From the NCBI GenBank assembly GCA_900314345.1, contig OMUX01000261.1, positions 1 to 5,824 of the forward strand: 5,824 bases of DNA, given 5' to 3'. A program made the translations under genes and the position numbers. Source of the DNA: an uncultured Erysipelotrichaceae bacterium. Lineage in GTDB: Bacteria > Bacillota_I > Bacilli_A > Erysipelotrichales > Erysipelotrichaceae. Of this stretch, positions 1-5,132 are shown piece by piece (position 1 is the stretch's first letter; each line of letters begins with the position of its first letter). Under the pieces are notes generated by a model that ran no database searches, had not been told where the DNA came from, and saw only the letters and a list, made by a program, of their open reading frames with translations.

Positions 1-813
1 GAAACAAATGTGGATAGCATAGGGGTAAAATACCTGCTATGCGGCAACTCAAACAGCAAGGTCACATTGGTATATCTGGTTGGCGGAACAGGCTTTAGTA
101 TTGTCTGGTTTAATCATCTGAAACAAATGGAACAGGATTATCGGATTTTAACCTTTGATTACCCAATGGAGATTAACGATATTGAGGAGCTTGCGGATTT
201 TGTCATTCAACTTATAAAGAAGTTGGAAATCAAATATCCCGTTTTTATCGGTGCATCCCTTGGCGGTTTCTTATCTCAACTTGTGCTGCGGAAATATCAA
301 AATGATGATGTCGCCTATGCACTCTACTCCACCTCGGCGTTGAGTAATTCCGCCTTAAAAGATTTGAAAAAGCAATATAAAATTTACGGTATATTGCTGC
401 CGCTTATGAAAATCATACCCTACTGTTGGATTCGTAATCTCTTATTCAGAGTATCGAAAAAGATGGTCGGTATGGAGAATGAAGCCGGAGCGGATCGAAG
501 CTATATGGAAGATTTCTTTGCATGGGTGTACGGCAATTACACAAAAGAATTCGATATTCATATGACCTCTCTTATGATCAGCGTGGCAAAGGTCAAACCA
601 ATTACAATGCAGGAATATCAAAAAGCAGACAAAAATGTGCTGCTTGTTCTGCCTACGGATGATAAAACCTTTTCTGAGGAAGCGAAGAATGAACTTATCA
701 AAATATTCCCCGATGCTGTGGTAACAATGGTTCACGGAGGACATACCGCCACTCTATATAAGGTTGAACCCTATGTGAAAAGCACACAGAGGTTTATCGA
801 AGAAAGACTGTAA
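1..813 (+). CDS. alpha/beta-fold hydrolase, possibly 5'-partial
   Basis: This is a predicted serine hydrolase of the alpha/beta superfamily; the substrate is unknown. The frame is open to the first base of the window. A GTG at 10-12 could start a 267-residue protein, but no ribosome binding site is visible before it, so the real start may lie upstream. Numbering from that GTG, a first beta strand leads into LVGGTG (23-28), at the usual oxyanion-loop position, with GG instead of the commoner HG. The nucleophile elbow GASLGG (81-86) gives Ser83. An Asp in LPTDD (217 or 218) and His245 in HGGHTA have the right order and spacing for the acid and base. Residues 110-200 are a helical cap region. 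There is no signal peptide or clear membrane segment, so it is probably cytosolic. The gene looks AT-richer than the suf genes to the right and stands next to phage debris, so it may be an acquired cargo gene. Esterase, lipase-like and C-C hydrolase activities are all possible. Confidence 0.8.
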   Translation, partial: ETNVDSIGVKYLLCGNSNSKVTLVYLVGGTGFSIVWFNHLKQMEQDYRILTFDYPMEINDIEELADFVIQLIKKLEIKYPVFIGASLGGFLSQLVLRKYQNDDVAYALYSTSALSNSALKDLKKQYKIYGILLPLMKIIPYCWIRNLLFRVSKKMVGMENEAGADRSYMEDFFAWVYGNYTKEFDIHMTSLMISVAKVKPITMQEYQKADKNVLLVLPTDDKTFSEEAKNELIKIFPDAVVTMVHGGHTATLYKVEPYVKSTQRFIEERL

Positions 814-888
814 CTGATAGAAACCACATCGTCTACGTTGACATACAAATTCCGGTTTGTCGAACAAAATTGAATCATTCAACCCAAC

Positions 889-919
889 CCACCGTGGAGA
901 AATCTCCGGTGGTTTTTTT
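889..919 (+). terminator. Rho-independent terminator
   Basis: CCACC (889-893) pairs with GGTGG (908-912). Inside it GGAG (896-899) pairs with CTCC (904-907) around the loop AAAT, leaving a two-base GT bulge on the 5' side. Seven T residues follow at 913-919. It lies 75 bases after the hydrolase stop and could end that transcript. It also lies just before the ribosome binding site of the phage tail remnant, so it may instead have come in with the prophage. Confidence 0.75.
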
Positions 920-927
920 ATGCTCAG

Positions 928-937
928 AAGGAGGTGA
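928..937 (+). promoter_or_regulatory. Perfect Shine-Dalgarno of the tail-protein remnant
   Basis: AAGGAGGTGA is complementary over ten bases to the 3' end of bacterial 16S rRNA. It ends six bases before the ATG at 944-946. This fixes the start of the tail-protein fragment and shows that the 5' end of the phage gene is preserved even though the rest of it is gone. Confidence 0.8.
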
Positions 938-943
938 CAGCCT

Positions 944-1180
944 ATGATTCCCGTACTTTATCCCGCAAATGCTACGACTTTTTCGACCTTCGGTCTTGGC
1001 GTACTGACGGATACCATTTCCTGCGAAATCACCGAGGAGCGCAACGGTGTGTTTGAGTGTCTGCTCAAATACCCTGTCAGCGGTCAGCATTATGGGCTTA
1101 AAGAAACATTGCCATGCTTTCAAACTATATTCACCTCGTGTCAAAAAAATCAGGCATCGACTTCCATATGTACACATTGA
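944..1180 (+). pseudogene. Phage tail / minor structural protein, N-terminal remnant fused out of frame to integrase DNA
   Basis: The first 50 or so residues (starting MIPVLYPANATTF and including GLGVLTDTISCEITEERNG and LKYPVSGQHYG) resemble the N-terminus of phage minor structural or prophage endopeptidase tail proteins (TIGR01665 / Prophage_tail type). In siphophages and prophages of Bacillota these are tail-tip or receptor-associated proteins usually of several hundred residues or more. After roughly residue 50 (near position 1092-1112) the similarity stops. The reading frame then runs through DNA that encodes an integrase in another frame, and ends at TGA 1178-1180. The 78-codon ORF is therefore a chimeric relic, not a working gene. 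The strong ribosome binding site means a short nonsense peptide could still be made. The family is recognised from memory of the sequence pattern, without a search. Confidence 0.7.
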
Positions 1181-1335
1181 GACACCAGCTTTCCACGGAC
1201 CTCTTCAATGAAGGAAAGAATCCTGCAGTAATTCGTGATCTTATGGGGCATCAGTCCGAAGACATGAGTTTGTACTATGCAAAATCGGAAAAGCAGGACC
1301 GCTTGAAAGCATTAAGCGGAAGAAAAACGAGCTGA
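1112..1335 (+). pseudogene. Tyrosine recombinase (integrase) C-terminal fragment
   Basis: This encodes the end of the catalytic domain of a phage or ICE integrase. TLRHQLSTDLF supplies the second catalytic Arg; the residue three before it, normally His, is Tyr (YTLR). Twenty-three residues later DLMGHQS supplies the GH-box His, and nine residues after that the second Tyr of LYYAKS is in the nucleophile position, the same spacing as in XerD-type enzymes. The N-terminal arm- and core-binding domains and the first catalytic Arg/Lys box are missing. In this frame a TAA sits at 1099-1101 and no integrase-like sequence precedes about 1112. The ATG at 1114 has no ribosome binding site, so this is a truncated relic. 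It abuts the tail-protein fragment on the left, and its TGA at 1333-1335 lies in the loop of a terminator. It points toward the 3' end of a tRNA gene 76 bases away, which is the probable former attachment site. Confidence 0.8.
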
Positions 1336-1350
1336 ATTCGGCTCGTTTTT
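1323..1350. terminator. Bidirectional hairpin terminator at the integrase end
   Basis: AAAAACGAGC (1323-1332) and GCTCGTTTTT (1341-1350) are perfect inverted repeats around an 8-base loop. The GAGC/GCTC core is followed by a T run on either strand, so it can stop the plus-strand integrase-side transcript and also back up termination of the minus-strand suf/tRNA transcript. The integrase stop codon begins the loop. Confidence 0.75.
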
Positions 1351-1369
1351 CCGAAGATATTTCCGAAGA
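1348..1369. repeat. Tandem 10-bp direct repeat
   Basis: TTTCCGAAGA occurs at 1348-1357 and again at 1360-1369, with a 12-base period, in the short gap between the integrase fragment and the tRNA 3' end. Integrase arm-type sites are often short direct repeats near the attachment core, so this could be such a site. Chance duplication is equally possible. Confidence 0.4.
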
Positions 1370-1374
1370 ATAAG

Positions 1375-1398
1375 AAAAACCGCTTAGTTAGGCGGTTT
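1375..1398 (-). terminator. Terminator of the tRNA-Val / suf-side transcript
   Basis: Read on the minus strand, AAACCGC (1398-1392) pairs with GCGGTTT (1383-1377) around an 8-base loop. A run of five T residues (1379-1375) overlaps the end of the stem. It begins about 14 bases after the CCA end of tRNA-Val, the expected place for its terminator. On the plus strand the T run is only three bases, so it works better for the minus strand. Confidence 0.75.
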
Positions 1399-1411
1399 AT
1401 TAATAAGATTA

Positions 1412-1486
1412 TGGTGGTCAGTAAGGGATTCGAACCCTTGACCCCTCCCCTGTGAAGGGAATGCTCTCCCGCTGAGCTAACTAACC
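1412..1486 (-). tRNA. tRNA-Val (anticodon CAC)
   Basis: The reverse complement folds into a complete 75-base tRNA including an encoded CCA. The acceptor stem GGTTAGT pairs with ACTGACC with one G-T pair. The D stem is GCTC/GAGC. The anticodon arm is TTCCC / TTCACAG / GGGAG with the invariant T33 and anticodon CAC (plus-strand 1452-1454), which reads GUG valine codons. The variable loop is GGGTC. The T arm is AAGGG TTCGAAT CCCTT, and the discriminator base is A. The gene lies 31 bases after the 5-formyltetrahydrofolate cyclo-ligase stop on the same strand and has its own probable promoter and terminator. Its 3' end faces the integrase relic, which fits use as a phage or ICE attachment site. 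Confidence 0.95.
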
Positions 1487-1489
1487 ATG

Positions 1490-1509
1490 CCCGTGTATTA
1501 TACCACGGG
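1490..1509 (-). promoter_or_regulatory. Extended -10 promoter of tRNA-Val inside an inverted repeat
   Basis: On the minus strand TGGTATAAT (1505-1497) is a perfect extended -10 element, and its TATAAT ends ten bases before the first tRNA base. CCCGTG (1509-1504) and CACGGG (1495-1490) form an inverted repeat whose 8-base loop contains the TATAAT. A weak -35-like TTCCAT sits at 1525-1520 with a 17-base spacer. The tRNA can thus be transcribed independently of the suf operon. If the region is transcribed from suf, the same bases can form a hairpin between the last stop codon and the tRNA. Confidence 0.65.
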
Positions 1510-1517
1510 TGAATGGA

Positions 1518-2048
1518 TCATGGAAGGCAGGAAATGACGAGATCGAGATCTACATCACTGGCTGTTGTTTCAATGGAATCAACCTTCTGCTGGGGATATG
1601 CAAGGCCTGCCTTGACCATATCCTCTGTCAGATACCGGTCATAGTAGCCTGCGCCGTGTCCGACCCTGTGCCCTTCTTCATCAAAGGCTAACAGCGGCAC
1701 GAACATGAGTTCGATGTCCTTTGGATCCACAACCGGTGTATCCTTCTTCGGTTCCAGAATATTGAGAACACCCTGCTCAAGATCATCGAATGACCTGATC
1801 TCATGAAATACCAGCATGGTCTTCCCGGTTCTTGGAACACAGACTTTCTTATGGTGATCCAGACACCAGGAGATGATTCCCATGGTGTCTGTTTCATCTT
1901 CCAGGGATACATAGCAGCCGATGACATCATAGCCCATGGCCATGAGGCATGCCTGCTGGGTGATCTCTGCATCATAATCCTGACGCCTGGATTTGGGGAT
2001 GCTGCGGCGTCCTGCAAGACCCGCGTTTCTGGCAGACTGCTTGTCCAT
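1518..2048 (-). CDS. 5-formyltetrahydrofolate cyclo-ligase (5-FCL, MTHFS)
   Basis: The 176-residue protein is a cytosolic enzyme predicted to convert 5-formyltetrahydrofolate to 5,10-methenyltetrahydrofolate using ATP, returning a storage or inhibitory folate to one-carbon metabolism. The N-terminus has the usual basic helix (KQSARNAGLAGRRSI). VCVPR (69-73) is a substrate-site segment. The family signature is at 126-140 (GHRVGHGAGYYDRYL), a glycine-rich loop ending in YYDR; His131 replaces the more common Tyr or Phe. The C-terminal segment GLAYPQQ...DVDLDLVIS (148-173) is also typical. The length is close to the usual 180-200 residues. The ATG at 2048-2046 overlaps the sufB stop by one base (TGATG) and has no good ribosome binding site, so it is probably translated by reinitiation after sufB. 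The stop at 1518 is followed by the tRNA-Val promoter. Confidence 0.9.
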   Translation of the reverse strand: MDKQSARNAGLAGRRSIPKSRRQDYDAEITQQACLMAMGYDVIGCYVSLEDETDTMGIISWCLDHHKKVCVPRTGKTMLVFHEIRSFDDLEQGVLNILEPKKDTPVVDPKDIELMFVPLLAFDEEGHRVGHGAGYYDRYLTEDMVKAGLAYPQQKVDSIETTASDVDLDLVISCLP

Positions 2049-3454
2049 CAGCCGATCGATCCGCTCATGTCGAGCTTCAGAAGCTGGTTGAGCTCCACGG
2101 CATATTCCATCGGCAGTTCTCTTGTGAACGGCTCCAGGAAGCCCATGATGATCATTTCGGTTGCCTGGGATTCAGACAGTCCCCTGCTCATGAGATAGAA
2201 CAGTTCATCTTCAGAGATCTTGGATACCTTTGCCTCATGTTCAATGGTTGCGGTATCGCAGTCATTGATATTGAGCGGAATGGTATCAGAACGGCTCAGA
2301 TCATCCAGGATCAGGGTATCGCATTCAATGTGTGCCTTGGAATAGGCAGCCTTGGGTGTGAAGTGGATCCAGTCGCGGAAGTTTGTGACACCGCCGTTTC
2401 TGGAAACGGACTTGGAGACAATTGACGAGGATGTATGCGGGGCAAGATGAATCATCTTGGCACCGGTATCCTGGAACTGGTTCTTTGAACCTACGGCAAT
2501 GGAGATGCAGAGTCCCTTTGCATATTCTCCTGCAAGGATGCAGGCAGGATACTTCATGGAGATACGGGAACCGATGTTGCCATCGATCCATTCCATCGTT
2601 CCGTACTCCTCAACCTTGGCACGCTTGGTGACCAGGTTCAGGATATTGCCGGACCAGTTCTGAACGCTGGAATAGCGGCACTTGGCACCCTTGCCGACAA
2701 AGACCTCGACAACGGCTGCGTGCATGCTGTCCTTGCTGTACTGCGGTGCGGTGCAGCCTTCCACATAGGAACATTCTGCCCCGTCATCCACGATGATGAT
2801 GGAGCGCTCGAACTGTCCCATGGATTCCGAGTTGATGCGGAAATAGGACTGCAGCGGCTTTTCCAGCTTGACGCCTTTCGGTACATAGATGAAGGAACCG
2901 CCGGACCAGACTGCCGAGTTCAGGGCAGCAAGTTTGTTGTCGCCGATCGGAACGATCGTAGCGAAGTACTTCTTGAAAAGATCCGGATATTCCTTGAGGG
3001 CAGAGTCGATGTCCAGGAAGATGACACCCTTTTTCTGCACTTCATCAAGCATGTTGTGATACACGGCTTCGGATTCATACTGCGTGGTGACACCGGCAAG
3101 ATACTTTCTCTCCGCTTCCGGAATACCGAGCTTCCGGAAGGTTTCCTTGACGGTCTCCGGTACATCATCCCAGTTCTTCTCTGCTTCCTGGCTGACCTTC
3201 TTGTAATAGGTGAAGTCCTGGAAGTCGATCTCGGAAAGATCCGGTCCCCAGGCAGGCATCGGCATGGCTTCAAACTGATGGAATGCCTTGACGCGGAACT
3301 CCGTCATCCATTCCGGTTCATGCTTGAAGGCAGAGATCTTCCTGACAATCTCTTCATTGAGTCCCTTTCCTGTATCCAGGACGGACTTTACATCATCATG
3401 GAAGCCGTATTTGTAATCATCCTGGGAAGTGATGACATTGTTCTCTTCACTCAT
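2048..3454 (-). CDS. sufB: Fe-S cluster assembly scaffold protein SufB
   Basis: SufB is the main subunit of the cytosolic SufBC2D scaffold, on which sulfide and iron are assembled into nascent Fe-S clusters. The protein has 468 residues, a normal length for Bacillota. Residues 1-150 form the helical N-terminal region, and 160-430 the right-handed beta-helix core, with [15 protein letters not shown] at 183-197. Residues needed for function in E. coli SufB appear conserved by my alignment from memory: Arg206 (R226), Cys234 in GCTAP (C254), Gln265 and Trp267 (Q285, W287), Cys378 in IECDT (C405, the sulfur/cluster site) and Glu405-His406-Glu407 (432-434). The C-terminal [14 protein letters not shown] (413-426) is the SufB/SufD family signature. 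The ATG at 3454-3452 overlaps the sufU stop as ATGA, indicating coupling. The ribosome binding site is a weak purine stretch (GAGAAGAAGG). Confidence 0.97.
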   Translation of the reverse strand: MSEENNVITSQDDYKYGFHDDVKSVLDTGKGLNEEIVRKISAFKHEPEWMTEFRVKAFHQFEAMPMPAWGPDLSEIDFQDFTYYKKVSQEAEKNWDDVPETVKETFRKLGIPEAERKYLAGVTTQYESEAVYHNMLDEVQKKGVIFLDIDSALKEYPDLFKKYFATIVPIGDNKLAALNSAVWSGGSFIYVPKGVKLEKPLQSYFRINSESMGQFERSIIIVDDGAECSYVEGCTAPQYSKDSMHAAVVEVFVGKGAKCRYSSVQNWSGNILNLVTKRAKVEEYGTMEWIDGNIGSRISMKYPACILAGEYAKGLCISIAVGSKNQFQDTGAKMIHLAPHTSSSIVSKSVSRNGGVTNFRDWIHFTPKAAYSKAHIECDTLILDDLSRSDTIPLNINDCDTATIEHEAKVSKISEDELFYLMSRGLSESQATEMIIMGFLEPFTRELPMEYAVELNQLLKLDMSGSIG

Positions 3455-3900
3455 GCCTTCTTCTCACTTTCAGAGATCATCTCATCCATTGCCTTCCAGC
3501 CGATCGTTGCACACTTGATGCGGTTGGCCTGCTTGTATACGTTCTTCATGGCAATGGCTTCCCCGAGCATGTCAGGATCATAGTCCTTCTCATTGATCAT
3601 GTTCATGTAGTCATCAATGATGGTCTTTGCCTCTTCCACGCTCTTGCCCTTGAGAAGCTCGGACATCATGGATGTGCTGGCCGTGGAGATCGTGCAGGCA
3701 ATGCCGTCAAAACGGATGTCATCCACTTTTCCATCCTCGATCTTAGACTGCACGGTGATGTCATCGATGCAGCTGTCGCTGGCCATATGACGGCTCAGAT
3801 AGGACGCATCGCCTTCCTTCAGGCCATGGTTTCTCGGATACTGGTAGTGATCCATGATGAGTTCTCTCAATACCATCGGATCATCAAGCATATTACTCAT
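3451..3900 (-). CDS. sufU: SufU, zinc-dependent sulfurtransferase for SufS
   Basis: SufU accepts persulfide sulfur from SufS and passes it to the SufBCD scaffold; in Bacillota it is a sulfur carrier rather than a cluster scaffold. The protein has 149 residues. The zinc ligands known from B. subtilis SufU are all present: Cys44 and Asp46 (SDSCIDD), Cys69 ([14 protein letters not shown]) and Cys130 ([11 protein letters not shown]). The N-terminal [13 protein letters not shown] is typical of the IscU/SufU fold. The start is set at the ATG 3900-3898 because AGGAGG lies seven bases before it and homologues begin there. A longer frame reaching 3957 would add 19 residues that overlap sufS and resemble no SufU. 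The gap after the sufS stop is 11 bases, and the stop TAG runs into the AGGAGG. The 3' end overlaps sufB by four bases. Confidence 0.95.
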   Translation of the reverse strand: MSNMLDDPMVLRELIMDHYQYPRNHGLKEGDASYLSRHMASDSCIDDITVQSKIEDGKVDDIRFDGIACTISTASTSMMSELLKGKSVEEAKTIIDDYMNMINEKDYDPDMLGEAIAMKNVYKQANRIKCATIGWKAMDEMISESEKKA

Positions 3901-3904
3901 ACAG

Positions 3905-3910
3905 TTTCCT
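3905..3910 (-). promoter_or_regulatory. sufU ribosome binding site
   Basis: Read on the minus strand, the sufS stop TAG is followed directly by GAGG, together giving AGGAGG or GGAGGA. A strong Shine-Dalgarno therefore begins within the stop codon and ends about seven bases before the sufU ATG at 3900. It decides the sufU start against the longer in-frame ATG upstream. It is the strongest such site among the minus-strand genes here, suggesting that SufU is translated efficiently and independently. Confidence 0.75.
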
Positions 3911-3911
3911 C

Positions 3912-5132
3912 CTAGAAGAAGATGCCGACCGCATTCTCGAGCGAGATGTTCGAACATGCCTCAACACAGCGGTCCACTTCTTCTTTTGTGTTGTAGAAAT
4001 ACAGGGATGCACGGATCGTCTGGTCCGTGCCGATGATGTCATGCAGGATCTTTGCGCAGTGGTTGCCGCTTCTGACAGCGACGTTCTGGCTTGCCAGATA
4101 TCCTGCCGCATCCTGGGCAAACACGCCTTTGGCATTGAAATCAATCGGTCCGTAGACATTGTCCGGATTGTAGAGCTCGATGTTGTCAAGCTTCTGCATC
4201 TGTTCAAGGAAGTATGCACGCAGCTCCTTCTCATAGGCACGGATGTTGTCCATGCCGATCTTCATGAGATATTCTGCGGCAGCACCTGCACCGATCACCC
4301 CTTCGATATCCGGTGTACCGGCTTCAAACTTCACCGGTGCTTCCTTCAATGTCACACATCCGTCAGCGGAGAATCTTGCATTCATGTCGCCGCCTTCAAA
4401 GACAGGATCCATCTGCTGCAGCAGATCATACTTGCCATACAGGATGCCCACACCGCCAGGTCCGCACATCTTGTGTGCGCTGAAGCCAAGGAAGTCGCAG
4501 TCAAGATCCTTGACATCGACCTTCATGTGCGGCACTGCCTGAGCACCGTCCACGATCACATAGGCGCCGTTTTCATGGGCGATCCTTGTGATCTCCTTGA
4601 TCGGCTGCACACTGCCAAGGACATTGGTCACCATGGCAAGGGAAACAGCCTTGACCCCCGGGTGCATGGCTTTCTTAAAACTGTCCACAGTGATGTTTGC
4701 CTGCTTGTCAGTCTCAATATATTCAACCTTGATGCCGTATTCCTTCTCCATGCGGAACCAGGGCAGCAGGTTGCTTGCATGCTCGGCTTCACTCATCAGT
4801 ACCACATCGCCCGGCTTCAGGAAGTTATGCTCCATGCCATAGGCCACCTGGTTGAGTGATGCACTGACATTATGGGTGAAGACGATTTCCCTGGGATCAC
4901 AGTTCAGGAATCTTGCGAAGATATCACGGGTTCCGTCATACAGCTTGTCATTGAGCGCTGCGATTGCATAGTCTCCACGGTGCACGTTGCTTGTGTGCTT
5001 TGTATAGAAATCCGTAACGGCATTGATCACCGGCCATGGCTTGAGGGTTGTTGCGGCATTGTCAAAGTAGACAAGGCCGGGGTTGTTCTCAAACATCGGA
5101 AAATCCTTTCGGATGGCTTCAACATCTAGCAT
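3912..5132 (-). CDS. sufS: Group II cysteine desulfurase SufS
   Basis: SufS is a PLP enzyme that converts L-cysteine to L-alanine and leaves a persulfide on its active-site cysteine, the sulfur source for Suf cluster assembly in the cytosol. The protein has 406 residues, the same as E. coli SufS. YFDNAATTLKP (22-32) is the N-terminal class V aminotransferase motif. His118 in SEAEHASN stacks on PLP, Asp195 and Gln198 in VDGAQAV contact the pyridine ring and O3', Lys221 in SAHKMCGPGG forms the Schiff base, Cys359 in VRSGNHCAK is the persulfide cysteine, and Arg374 in IRASLYFYNT binds substrate carboxylate. All lie five residues before the E. coli numbering. Two positions differ from familiar homologues: Asn357 stands where AGHHC has His, and Gln340 stands at the position of B. 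subtilis His342. The start ATG (5132-5130) overlaps the sufD stop by seven bases. Confidence 0.97.
   Translation of the reverse strand: MLDVEAIRKDFPMFENNPGLVYFDNAATTLKPWPVINAVTDFYTKHTSNVHRGDYAIAALNDKLYDGTRDIFARFLNCDPREIVFTHNVSASLNQVAYGMEHNFLKPGDVVLMSEAEHASNLLPWFRMEKEYGIKVEYIETDKQANITVDSFKKAMHPGVKAVSLAMVTNVLGSVQPIKEITRIAHENGAYVIVDGAQAVPHMKVDVKDLDCDFLGFSAHKMCGPGGVGILYGKYDLLQQMDPVFEGGDMNARFSADGCVTLKEAPVKFEAGTPDIEGVIGAGAAAEYLMKIGMDNIRAYEKELRAYFLEQMQKLDNIELYNPDNVYGPIDFNAKGVFAQDAAGYLASQNVAVRSGNHCAKILHDIIGTDQTIRASLYFYNTKEEVDRCVEACSNISLENAVGIFF

Noticed and set aside
838..866. TTGACA at 838-843 as a -35 promoter element
   Set aside because: No acceptable -10 hexamer is found 16-19 bases downstream (the sequence there is CGAACA/GAACAA), so I do not call a promoter.
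845..868. ACAAA-TTTGT-ACAAA alternating inverted repeats as an operator or recombination site
   Set aside because: The arms are only five bases, A/T-rich and imperfectly centred, which is within chance for such sequence. There is no matching partner elsewhere in the window.
1114..1335. A functional small protein starting at ATG 1114
   Set aside because: There is no ribosome binding site, and it contains only the last catalytic boxes of an integrase, so it cannot be an active recombinase. It is better explained as a deletion relic.
2720..3583. A 287-codon open frame on the plus strand opposite sufB and sufU
   Set aside because: It runs across the boundary of two well-supported genes, shows no family pattern and has no translation signals. 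It is an antisense shadow.
3901..3957. A longer SufU start at 3957
   Set aside because: It would add 19 residues overlapping sufS, lacks a ribosome binding site and does not match SufU N-termini. The ATG at 3900 has a well-placed AGGAGG.
4041..4859. A 272-codon open frame on the plus strand opposite sufS
   Set aside because: It lies wholly inside a certain sufS gene, its product is rich in His, Cys and Leu without recognisable motifs, and there is no ribosome binding site or promoter. It is an antisense shadow of a G+C-moderate gene.
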